NCBI GenBank assembly: GCA_028274465.1
Contig: CM051457.1
Coordinates: 12,489,908-12,553,907, forward strand
DNA length: 64,000 bases
Origin: Plantago ovata
Taxonomy: Eukaryota; Streptophyta; Magnoliopsida; Lamiales; Plantaginaceae
Direction: 5' to 3'
Positions 25,338-37,012 of the stretch are shown one piece after another. Made by a program: the position numbers and the translations under genes. Every line of letters begins with the position of its first letter. Positions within the stretch are counted from its first letter, which is position 1. The notes below the pieces were generated by a model. It searched no databases. It was given only the letters and a program-made list of their open reading frames with translations, and was not told the DNA's origin.

Positions 25338-25932
25338 TAACTTCACACATTACCATGTCTATGGGACAAACATGTCAAGGTGGTATCGTTTTTTATAATG
25401 TTTACACGAAGACTTTTTTCTTAGAGTATTAATAATTAATCAAAGTAATATAAAATGGCTAAAGCCCGTAAAAAATACCCCGTTGTTGATGTACAATATC
25501 AGTTTTGAACCAAAATTAGTTCGTCTTGGTATGGAGATTCAGAGAAAATTTAAACCAATTAGCGGTCTTTTGACAAAAAAACGTAATCCAGATCTAGAAA
25601 GTGTTAATAAAGTACTATGACTTTTAAGTTACACGGATATGATATATCGGATCATATCATAAAGAACCATGCACACCTTAACAACTTTAACTTATTCAAC
25701 TTAACTTATAAAGAATTTAATATATTGTGAATTGGTTCTTCAATTTTATAAAGGACCTCTAGTAATGTTGATAATATTTTTCCGGAGTTATCATTTGTAC
25801 TACACGTACAAATGTAAATAGTAAACTCCAAAAAATAAAAAACTTGGGAGTATAAAACGATAAACATGGAAAAAAATGTATGGTCCACCTAAAACATAGG
25901 TTTGACTCCGACGTACGGACATCTATGTTTGC

Positions 25933-25940
25933 TTATATAA
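25933..25940 (+). promoter_or_regulatory. Candidate TATA box of the CCT-motif gene
   Basis: The sequence GCTTATATAACAC lies about 315 bases upstream of the CCT gene start, compatible with a leader of roughly 290 bases. Confidence 0.35.
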
Positions 25941-26251
25941 CACAAAAACCTCTTTGGTTTTCTTACAACCAAAAAATAAAATAAAAATAATAATTATAAC
26001 GTCCACCCCATGCTTAATATAGTGAGTCTTCTTCATGATCCTCTTTCTCTCCTTTGCCTGAATCTAAAAAAGATCAACCTTGTTCTTTTGCCATTATTCT
26101 TTTTCTTGTTTTCTTGATCATTTGATCTAGATCGATGGAGTTTTCTTTCCCATTCATTTTTCTCATGAATTTCTAGCTTGAGAACATAACTTGAGTTTCC
26201 TTTTTCCGTCTTTTTTTGTTTCTGATTACCAAGGGGGGAGGAGAAGGAACA

Positions 26252-28610
26252 ATGATGCATAACATGGTTCATCCTCCAGATCAGCTTCCCATTGTAATAT
26301 TTCTTTCTATCAATCCCAGGTTCAACATTTCATGTTCATGCATGTTTTGTTTTGTCTCGTTGTAGTCAAATGGCCATCACGATATATGTTTAGTTAAGCA
26401 TGGTGGCATAATCTTCACAGCTTGCATTCATCATTTCGAGATATCCAGATCTGGTCGTTTTTTAATCAATATATATGAAACCCTTATGATATTATTTCAA
26501 ATAAATAACTCAATGAGACCGTTTAAATTATACCTAATATGACAAATTAATATAAAATATTTTCTTTCTATTTGTAGGATATTCATCAACACAGTATATG
26601 ATTATTAGTCCGATGATATAAACCATTACTGAGTACTGTTGGAATCTTTTTATTGAGTAGGTTTGCGGTGAATATGTTTCACAAGAACTATATCTATGAA
26701 TGTAGATCGTCCTTATAGAAGATATTTATTTTAACTCATGTTATGTATTATCATCATGCATGCATAAGAGGATGTCGTATGTTCCGCCGAATTCTATTTA
26801 AGTGACTTAGGCTTAATTGGTTTTGGTGTTAGGATGATATTACGAGCCCCCTTGGAGCTCAACTATTGGAGTTTTGTGAATCGGATTTATTCCCGGAAAC
26901 ATTGCAAAATTCAGAAGTTGCTTCAAGTTCCAACTGTTGTTATGAGGAACAATCTTCATATGAACCGCACCCTTCCATGACTACAAATATGATGCACAAT
27001 TACAACGATAACAACCACAACAACACTGGCCTAGATAATGAGATCCAAACGACAATCGCCAACTCCAATTCCCCTTCCACGCCAATCGTAGTGCCCGAGA
27101 ACAACAACATCAACAACGAAGACAACAATAATAATATGTCCATAATCTTCCATACAACAGATGATCAACTTGAGAATGACATTTCTGCATCAATAGACTT
27201 CACTACACCCACATCATTTTCCCTCCCCATTCATCATCAATACCTAAACCAAACCAATAATGGCCAAGAACATTTCAACATCTCCTCTCTTGGTAACCAA
27301 CTCTCCCTGGGAGATTTCTCTGATGGGGCATTGCAATATGAATCCATTCATGGTATGGCAGCTCCGCATCAACATGGACCGGGCGTGCTCCCGATGATGG
27401 GGCCTGGTTCTATTCCAACAGGTTATGACGATGAGTGTGTGATCCCTTCGTACATAAGAATGAGAACCTCTATGGATCCAATGATTGCTCCGTACTTAAC
27501 ATCTGGAACCATGAATGCACCGCCATTTTCGGGAGAGAGCTCGACTGGTATCTTTGGAGGGGGGAATTTAATGTTGGGAAATGGGATTTCACATCAAGAT
27601 TTGGAGTTCCATGGAGACAGTGGTGGTGGACTTTTTCTTCCTGATAACATGTCAAGGGTCTTTAACAGTGAGCTTCAGGTACTAATAATAAAGTTAATTT
27701 ATACTCGTATAAGTTTTTACCGCGATCATATTTATATATGCAAAACAACTAACAATTATTTTTTACCTTAAAAATGTTAAAAAATGGGACCTCAACATTC
27801 ATTTAAAAAATAAAAAAATTAATTTCTAAAACGACTTATGGTTGCAATGAGTGAATCAATGTCATTTTAATAAACAAAATTTTTCCTCCATAAAAATGAA
27901 TTGAAGGCAATGAGCAGTGAAAGCCAACACCTCGTCCATGGGGGTGCAAGTGGTCCCACACCTCTTGCAACAGAGATTTCAAGTTTGGAAGATCCCACTT
28001 TTAAGGTTGGGAAGCTCTCTGTTGAAGAAAGAAAGAGGAAGATCCATAGATATATGAAGAAACGGAACGAAAGAAACTTTAGCAAGAAGATTAAGGTACA
28101 TTAACATTACATTACACGTTCCGCCCGATTATGAAAGTTTGAGAAATTGGATTATTCCGAACTTAATGGATTTGCATGTAAATAATTGTAGTATGCCTGC
28201 CGAAAAACACTTGCAGACAGTAGACCCCGTGTGAGAGGTAGGTTTGCAAAGAATGACGAGCAAGGGGAGATGGCTAGAACAAACGGTAGCAACCATGATT
28301 ATGATGATGCTGATGAAGATGTTAGCCTCTATTCGAGTTCCATGCCTGATCACCAACGCAAGGTATATTGTATATATATATTTACTGTTTTCTTGTCACT
28401 TAGTTTTTCATTCTTACTTAAGGAAATACAAAAGTAATATCACATAATTTGTACTAAGGTACAAGTTCAATCGATACGAGTTACACATTTATTTTTGTTT
28501 TTTAGGTGGGTGTAAAAGAAGAAGAAGATCTAGACTCGTCAGATATATTTGCACATATAAGTGGAGTGAACTCATTCAAATGCAGTTATCCCATTCAATC
28601 TTGGATTTGA
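26252..28610 (+). CDS. CCT-motif family (CMF) transcriptional regulator
   Basis: Five exons (26252-26293, 26833-27678, 27907-28095, 28192-28362, 28506-28610) give 450 residues. The tiny first exon encodes MMHNMVHPPDQLPI and joins DDITSPLGAQLLEFCESDLF, a conserved N-terminal block of CMF proteins. A long Asn/His-rich and Gly-rich middle follows. The CCT domain is split over exons 3 and 4: KLSVEERKRKIHRYMKKRNE, RNFSKKIK, then YACRKTLADSRPRVRGRFAK. There is no B-box, so it is not CONSTANS-like proper. CCT domains mediate nuclear localisation and contact with NF-Y proteins and DNA; members act in flowering time, the clock and growth. The C-terminus is acidic. The tandem ATG allows either of two starts. 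The specific target genes are not inferable. Confidence 0.9.
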
Positions 28611-30228
28611 CCAAGTTTATATGAGGAGAAAAACACATTTAACCAGTTTTGGATCAAATCGAGTGTCTTGAGATAGTAGAGGGTGTTGGTTGCTAGCAAC
28701 CAAGAGTTTGGAGAAGGGATTCAAATTCAGACAATTGAATTATTTTGTTTTGTTTTTAACTTATAATTCCAAGTCATTGTTAAGTGGTTCGTGAATAACC
28801 ATGTAATTTTTGTATATACAATACACATGAAATCAGTATTATAGATATATCATTAACATATACTTATGTACTTTGACAAAAAGACACAATTTAGTAAAGT
28901 TGAAAGTTATAAATTGTTTTGCAATACTTTGTTCAGTTTGAGTTGTTTAGTCGCATTGAATTGCTCACTAACAAACTGATTTGCTTTAATCACCCTAAAC
29001 TAAATCCAAATTAAGTGAATCAGCTAACTAGACAAAACTATTTGATAGCTCAGCGGGTATCAAACCAACAAGATTAAATTTGTAGTTTTATTTGAAGCGA
29101 ACTAACCACCTAAAAAACATAGAAGTTACAAAATTGCTCTCCAAGTCGACTTTCAAGGACAGCCAAGGGTTTAAATGCTTGCAAACACATCGGTTCACTA
29201 TTTGATTGTGATTAAGCATGGAGGTTTCAAAATCAAAATAGTTTGATTTCCACAAGGACAACACACCAAATGAAGCTTTGTACCAAATAAATAAGAAGTA
29301 TGGGTGCACAATATACAATGTATCAACTAGCTAGATGTTAGGAATCAATATGTTCGATGGACAATCAACTAGCTAGATGTTAGGAGTCAACTAGCTCAAT
29401 GTGAAAATAGTAAAGAGTGAATATGAAAAGAAATTGCTTGATGGTAAATTTATAAATATATAAATGTGTATATTAGTTAAATGGAATTGATGCTCCAAAA
29501 TGAGACTAAAATATGAAAATTGCAAAACATTAGATCAGACTACTACGATTTGCTAACAAACAAAATAAGTCAAATGTGTTGGGTAGACATGAGAAAGACA
29601 AGAGTTGAGTGTGCAAACTTCATTCCTTTTGTGTCTGATTTCATGGTTGACTTGTTTGTTTATATGCACTTATGACTTTCTGCGATGCCGCCACATGCTT
29701 CCTCTACTTTTCATGCGTATCAGCTCGTTTATTCATCAAACGTTTCGCCAACAATGTGCCCCATAATTTTTTTGATCGTTTGGAATTTTTTGGGCCAGTA
29801 ATAAATTTATTTTGTATCGATGTACTATAGTGGAATGGGTATCACTGCATTCGTATCGAGATTGAAAACACTTGAGTGATTAACCGAGGTTATTTTTGGC
29901 TCGTTTTAAAAAAAAATAATTTCTAGCTATATGTCTTATAATGTACTTAATCTTTGTCTGGTTCAAACGATCTCGAGTCGGGTTTATGATAAAAAGAGAA
30001 AAAAAAAACAAAGAAAACAAAAAACATCTAGTGCCGCGATCTTTACTGTTTGTGCCCGAAACATGATTTGGATTGAAACATAATAGTGTCATGTGTCACG
30101 AGCTTATCGAATATCACCTAGTGCAGTCATCAATGAAATGTTAGTAATGTGAGCTTAAGAATAGGCTTAAACATCTTATCGAGCGAGCGAGACTTGATTT
30201 AATTTTCGTATTTGACCATTGCTTAGAC
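28611..30228. other. Intergenic AT-rich spacer, no gene seen
   Basis: The first few hundred bases are the 3' untranslated region of the CCT gene. Near 29325-29400 a motif ATCAACTAGCTAGATGTTAGG is tandemly repeated. Open frames here are short and carry no recognisable motif. Confidence 0.4.
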
Positions 30229-30231
30229 TAA

Positions 30232-30587
30232 GTGAGTGTTTGCAAATGCTTAAAAAACCACTTTTGTGCTTTTGGAGTAGTAAAAATAGTTTTTAGTGTT
30301 TTATTTTACAATTTCTGCTGAAAAAATAGGTAACCGCCAGAAGTTGAGAAGCATGTAAACTGATGCTTCTACCTGCTTTTAGCAGTTCATAATTCTTTTT
30401 AAACTAGAAATAAGTGCTTTAGTTGAATTTACCAAACACTATATCTTCTACTTGTGAGACTTTAAACTGCTTTTAGACAAAAATATCAAACACCCACCAC
30501 GTTTGATTGATTAAAATCAAATTTTCTTTTTAACTTCTAGCAAAATTAGGCCAAAAGTACATTTCAAAAGCATTTGCAAACACTCAC
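30232..30587. mobile_element. 356-bp MITE, PIF/Harbinger-like by TAA flanks
   Basis: A perfect 20-base terminal inverted repeat, GTGAGTGTTTGCAAATGCTT at the left and its complement at 30568-30587, bounds the element. TAA flanks both ends (30229-30231 and 30588-30590), a 3-bp duplication as PIF/Harbinger elements make. A truncated second copy begins at 62663. From 30591 to 32932 is AT-rich spacer, then the transcribed leader of the DUF3527 gene. Confidence 0.78.
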
Positions 30588-32932
30588 TAAGTTTTGCACA
30601 ATTACATTTTAGTGCGATTTGCACAAGTACTATTCCGAACAAAGGCGGAATTAGGATCACACATTATGTATATCACGATTAATAAGTTTAATAAAATAAA
30701 TTTTGTTGGCTGGAAAAAATTAAACGTATCATACAACATACAACATGGAACATGAAATTTCCAGAGTGCTACAACAACGAAATACTTGTCACTTTTAACT
30801 TTTGTTACTCTACTTTTATCTGTTACATTTTTTTTTCTTTTTTTCTTTTTAGAAAAGTTATAGTAAAAATTATATTAAAAAACTACCTTTATTACTTTAA
30901 AGTCAAAAAACACTTTTTAACCATTTAAATTTACTTGTTAAAAACTTTATTTATGTTATTAAAACAATTTCAGATAATAAATTAATATTTTATAAAATTA
31001 ATGATTTAAATAAGATGTATTAAAACGTGTTAACATTTCAAAATGACATAGATCATACTGTTTTTATTCGAAAAGTAACGACTTCATTTCAGTTCAGACC
31101 AGTCAACCCATATTCATTTAGATTTATTTATTTTTACTTTTGAGACCAGTCAATTATATTCATTTAGATTTGTATATTACAAATAAAAATAAATTCATGG
31201 TCATATAAATTAAAATCCAATTCAATTAAAGATTTTTCAAAATGAAAGAAACATATCAATATAGTGGATTAAAAAGTTCAAATACCAAGACGGGGGATAG
31301 TAGTGGTATGTCCGCGGAAAGGTAGGGGCCGGGGGTTTTCAGTTTACAGGATTCCAAGATAATGTCGCCGATGGGACCCACCACGAAAACATTTCCAAAA
31401 CCTAAACGTGGCTTACGCCATTATTCCTCTTACAATTAGGCTTCTTAATACCACCACTAAAATCCATTCTCATTTCTCTCTGTTTCTCCAATTCAAACCC
31501 ACATGCTGTGCTTACTGGCTACTGTTACACTTTCTTCTTCTTGTTCTTCATCTCTCTACAGTTGAGTTGAATTGACTGCATCAGTTTCTTGTCTTTCTCT
31601 CTATAGTCTGAACTGGTATATATAAAATTCAAAGTGTGTGTAACAAAAAATCAGTTACTCATTTCTTTATTGTTTGAGGAGCTGAAAGAGACTGGAGGTG
31701 GTGGACTGGAAAACATCAGTCTTCCATATACCGACGAAATTAGGTAGGTGAATTGTTTTTTTAGATTTCCTCTTCTCCAGTTTTTCAGCAATCTTGACTT
31801 TAAGCTTACATTTTCTACTCTGCCTGTTAATTAAATTGTGATGTATTTGATTTGATTGGACAGAGCTGTTTCAAGATAAGAATTGGGCAAATCTTGCTTT
31901 AAGTGCTTTTTTTTTTTTTTTTGGTGTGGCTTCAATTCTGTCATTTTAGGTACGTATAAACCCTCTACTCCTTCATTTGATGTATAGCTTTTCAATTCAT
32001 GAATTAAATTCTCAGTTTATTTATTTAGTTTTTGAGAAGAATGAGATTTTTGGAAATGAGATAGAGTACCATATTGATTTCATCCCCATTAGCTTAAAAT
32101 TCTCGAATATCCAATTTGCTGGATTTTTAAAAAAGATTTTAAACCATGTTTCTGCTATGTTGCTAATTTTTAATAATTTTTTTTTTTAGAATAAATTTAT
32201 TTCCTTCTGCTGGTAAAGTTTCTGATTAGGAGTGATATGGGAGATTTAGTTAGTTGTCATTTTGTCAAAGTTTTTATCTCTATTAGGCAGTAGAATTCAA
32301 GAGTGGAAATACATTATACTCGCATAATTAAATGTTACTTCTGCTAGTATTTCTTAGAGGTGTGTTTCAAGAATCATAGGACTGGCATATATAGAGATGG
32401 TATTGGCAATTTTAACCATCATCCTGCATATATGTTCTTAGTGTTCTCTTGTAGATGTATAAGCCATATCAAGCAATATTGCAGTAGTAAGTTCTTCAGA
32501 TTTGATAGGACTTTCAGAAACTAGGCCTTCTTTGATATACTACTGCCTTGCTTGAAGGTAATACAATACCTGTCTGGTTGTATCTACATTAATGGGTATT
32601 ACTACTTCTAGATATAAGATGTCCGGAATAGATTGGTTGCCTTTTTTTGGATCTTTTTAGTGAAACCTTTTACTTGATGTACTGATTTAGTAGATTTTCA
32701 TGTATGCGGATCTTCATTCAATTGGTAGCTCTGAGTAATTAGCAATGATTTTTTTTTTTTTCTGTTTCTTTCCTGTATTCTGTAGGCAAACCGTTTTGTT
32801 TTGATTTATTTTAATTGTTATTCATCATCTTCTTCTTCTTCTCAGAATTGTTCAGATTAGTCGCACGACAGGGACTGGTTAACCTTATTGGGTATTCCTG
32901 TAGAGGTAAAAGTGTGCTTTGGACATTAATTA

Positions 32933-35259
32933 ATGTATTCGTCTCCCTCGGCAAAATATGGAGGATATGTTACAATGATGGAGAATGATAGCAGCAAGGA
33001 AAAGAACTTGGTGCAGTATTCCACTGAAAGTCTTGAGTCAAAAGGAGAGAATCTTTCACTTGAAGGGTTTGAAAGCAAGGTAGACCACGAGCTGCCTCTC
33101 GTATTAGATATCAGGAAATCAAGAGATTCAGCAAGTTGCAAGGAGCTGTCTCTACGAAATGTTGATAACAGTATTCCTAAGCATATCACGACCTTTGATG
33201 AAAAGTACGTACTTCGTTGCCTTGAGTTGATAAGGAATTATTCATTACGAGCAGCATCTATAGATTTTACCTTGAAAGCGGATGCATTGCCTATGGACTT
33301 GGGTAGTTTTGTGGAAATAAGAAATACGGATGTCTGTAATGTGTCTAGTTTAGCTAGCGATTGCCCTTTGGGCAGTGTTTCTTGTAGCCAGAGTATGATC
33401 AACATCTTGAATAGCCCATTACTTAAAGAATTCGGGTCCATAGACTGCAACGACAATTTGCAAAGAAAAAAGGTCAGTGGAGTAGACTATTCTCATCTTG
33501 TGGACTTTCCGCAGGATTTGAATGGCACATCGTCCAGTAAAGAGGTAGCACTTGTCGATAGAAAATATGCATCTCCACCTGTGCATAAGAGACTTGTCTC
33601 TGTGTCGAGCGCATATTCCAGTTTGTCTGATCTATCATCATCTGCTTCTTCTTCCTCTTCGCTTGCTTCCTCATTTCAAGGAATGCTGCAATTTATGTGG
33701 AAAGATGGGAAGCCACACCTTGTTTTTACTGTGGATGATAAGAAAGAGGTTTACACAGCCAGCTTTTTGAAGAATATGTATCCTGATTCTAAAGATTTTG
33801 ATTATGTGTACACTTTCCGTTTAAGGAAGAACGGCAAGAAGGAATGTGATACACATGAGCTTGACTCAGAAAGTGTTGGAGTGATGCATGTCTCCTCAAC
33901 TACTGTGCATTCTGATGACAGTAGTACAGAAATGAGGGAGACTCGTTTCATTTTATCTGTTTCCAGTGAGAATCAGCAGACATCAACTCACACACTTAGG
34001 AAGAATAAGAGATTGACTAGGAAGGTCGCAGATGTGTTTCGATTACATCACTCTTCTAAGGAACGACCACCTTCTAAATTTCGAGGGGCAACTTCAAAGT
34101 CTATTTCCGAAGATGCTCACTGCGAGCCATCCGTACAAGTGTATGGCGGTCTTGATGATGGTGATGCTAATGCAGAAAGTAATAAAGACATACCAAATGT
34201 TGAGTTGGCTGCCATAATAGTAAAAGAATCGCATACAAAACCGAAGGTGGCTGATGTTGGAGGCTGGGGGTTGAAGTTCCTTAAATCATCTCCAGACGCT
34301 GCAACAGATTGCACCAGGAATACTGGGGAGTGCTCAAAGAGCATGGATGTTGTGATCCCTGCAGGTTTTCATGGTGGACCAAGAACCTCAGTCAGTGGTC
34401 CTTCTGGCCTTGTGGAGAGATGGAATTCCGGGGGTCACTGTGACTGTGGCGGCTGGGATATGGGCTGCCCATTGACAATTCTAAACCCCAGGTCTAGCCA
34501 CCTTGATTCTTTGCATCACATGGATAATTCTGCTGAATGCAAGTCTGTCGATCTATATATGCAGGTTTGCAGATCTCGTCATCACCTTTTAATTTCCTTA
34601 TATTCTGTCAGTTTTTACTTTTTTTGTTTTGTTTTTTTTTTTGTCTCAAGCAACAGTAGCCAAATGACACTTGTTACTTCCACTCGTATTTGCTGTTTTT
34701 ATAAATTTTTGCCTCGTTGCATGTCTACTGAGTGCGTGAGTTGTCTTCTGATTTTGTGATGAACTTCAATTTTCGGCCTTGTAAACACTACTCATTTAGT
34801 AAGCAGTTTACACCCAATAATCAGATGGTTGAAGTGTTGTGTTCATTACAAACTGTGACTTCAAAGTCTAGTTGCGACCCCCCTTATGTTTTCAGAATTG
34901 TTTGCAGAAAGTTCACCAAAATCACTCTTGAAGTCGCATGAATTTGATCAAAGCCTCTTAGTTTCTATTTACATGTTTACTCCAACCTTTTCAAATTGGT
35001 TTAGATATAAGTAGACCGATCAAAACAGGTTTATTATAAGCTTGGTATGGTCTCTAAATATAACAGTGCCCCTGGTTGAAATATGCAGGGTTCAAAACAA
35101 GAGGTACCAATCCTGAAGATGGTGAATATACACGAAGGTCTGTACTATATCCATTTCCAATCATCCTTGTCGACATTGCAGTCTTTTGCCATAGCTGCTG
35201 CAATTATTCATTCACAGAATCCTGTTCTTGGATCCAAAATGTACACGAGTTCAAAATGA
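32933..35259 (+). CDS. DUF3527 domain protein
   Basis: Two coding exons, 32933-34564 and 35089-35259, give 600 residues; the junction VDLYMQ|GSKQEVPILK is in phase. The N-terminal half is Ser-rich with no known fold. DUF3527 spans the second half: MLQFMWKDGKPHLVFTVDDK, VYTFRLRKNGKKE, then GGWGLKFLKSS, DVVIPAGFHGGPRTSVSGPS, GLVERWNSGGHCDCGGWDMG and GCPLTIL, ending IHFQSSLSTLQSFAIAAAII. This is a plant-specific family without an established biochemical role. The conserved Cys pattern in CDCGGWDMGC suggests metal binding or disulfides, but that is inference. An in-frame ATG pair at 32975-32980 could be the real start. A leader intron is likely, since GTAGGTGAATTG occurs near 31744. Confidence 0.88.
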
Positions 35260-35689
35260 CATTTTCTTGGAATTCGTTTTTATACATACAGATATTGCTA
35301 GTAGGTTTAGAAGAAGCCATAAAATTACAAGATTACATGTGTCATAGATTTGGTTACTTACAGATTTTTGTGTATTAGATGTAGTGATGGAGGTTAGGTT
35401 CTCCAACTGTAAGTAATTTATTTGGAAAACTCATTGAGTTGCAATGATTGATTGTTGTGTATTTTCATGTTTGTCACACACTTGGTTAGCAATCTGTGTT
35501 TGCTTTGCATTTTTTAACATGCTCTGAAGCTGTAGGATGTCTAATGCCTAAATTCCTTGTACGATGAAAAGAGCAGTTTCTGAATGAAGTACAGCAAGAA
35601 TGGAATAAACCTGTACCTGGTAGAGCTATGTTTGTAGTCTAGAAGAATTGTCTAATGCCTCTTGGAATATGATTAGGGAAGATGTTATA

Positions 35690-36430
35690 GCTGCAATCAA
35701 GGAGTTTTTTTCAGCTGGGTAGACTAAAAACAGTTAATAGCACACTTGTGACATTGATCCCCAAAACACCTGATGCAAAAGAGATGAAAAATATACGACC
35801 TATGTCCTGTTACACTACTCTTTTTAAGATTATTCTTTTTTTAAGATTATTCTTATCATTGATAGTAGCTAGTTTGTCGTTGTTCCAGTAAATGTAATAC
35901 ATGATGGAGTAATTGTCTTGATTGCACACAGAGTTGGTTTGAGGATACTCTAAAAATGGTGTCCCCTAGATATATGGTACAAATGGATTTACAAAAAGCA
36001 GCCTATGATACAGTGGTTCGGGAAGAATCGGAAGGGTCTATGCTTGAGATGAGTTTTCCAGCCAAAATGGTGTCTCCTAGATATATGATTTATGTCAGAT
36101 CTATATCATATAGATATGTGATGATTTGTGGGGAGCCTACATAGATTTTTGCAAGCAAAGAGAGTTTTGAGACAACCTGATTCAGTTACCATCATCTAAG
36201 ATGTGAAAGGGTGAGACAGATTAATATATGCTCTTGTTATTTGCCTAGGGGATCGATAATCTATGAGTTTTCTGCTCCTATAGGATTAAATGCTAATCTA
36301 GCCAATTGCAAGATACATTTTGGAGGTGTTCCACTTCCTTCCGCATGGAGTGCAAAATTTGTTAACTGGATTTGTTAGGGAGATGCCTTTTAGAGACCTT
36401 GGTGTACCTGGTAACAAGGAAGATTTCAGT
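35690..36430 (+). pseudogene. LINE reverse-transcriptase relic
   Basis: Broken frames read LIPKTPDAKEMKNIRPMSCY, then MVQMDLQKAAYDTVV, then LEMSFPAKMVSPRYMI, and near 36270 SAPIGLNANLANCKIHFGG. These match the fingers/palm region of plant L1-type LINE reverse transcriptases (the RPxS motif and the DLxKAYD motif). Frameshifts and stops are frequent and a CCTAGATATATG block is duplicated at 35967 and 36076. The element is dead. Confidence 0.78.
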
Positions 36431-36826
36431 TCATATATTCTCCGATAACTTCAGAGCACATGACTGACCATGACCGGGCGAAGACAAAGTTCGTAGAAAT
36501 AACAAGTGTTAAGTTGTCGGGTGAGCATATCATATATTCTCATATATAGAGCAGCAGCCCCACCCATAAGTTTATAGTGCATGATTGATCCAAGACCAAA
36601 GTGTGCGGAATAAATATAAATATGCATCGCCTATACCATATTAGAATGGAGAACATGTAATGTGAAACTTGATTGATAATGATGACTTCGTCTTACTCTG
36701 AAAATGTTCACATTCTTTAGATGATTTTATTCACAATAAATTGAAATTGAAAGGGGGTGACAACGACATGGGTCAATAATAGTGTGTTGGATGCACCAGA
36801 ATCTGGGCTCTGTTTGTGCGAGTATT

Positions 36827-36834
36827 TACGTGTC
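36827..36834 (+). promoter_or_regulatory. ABRE-like element (ACGTGTC) upstream of caleosin
   Basis: TTACGTGTCGCG lies about 185 bases upstream of the caleosin start codon. ACGTGTC is the abscisic-acid response core bound by bZIP factors, and caleosins are often ABA- and seed-induced. Single short motifs occur by chance, so this is suggestive only. Confidence 0.35.
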
Positions 36835-37012
36835 GCGAGCAAAGTTCTGAAGTGTCACGCTAAGCGTGAGTGTTGTGAAATCGTGCCTGCATGTTCGACA
36901 CGCCACACTTAGGTTTAAGCTTCCTTACCAGTTACCTCCCGCATTATAAGTCCCAATTAGATTTATCATTTCAGACTATCCAAGTCCGATTTTACACAGT
37001 CAAAAAAAATTG

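Noticed and set aside
29040-29110. TAGCTCAGCGGGTAT resembling a tRNA A box
   Set aside because: No B box or acceptor stem follows at the expected distance.
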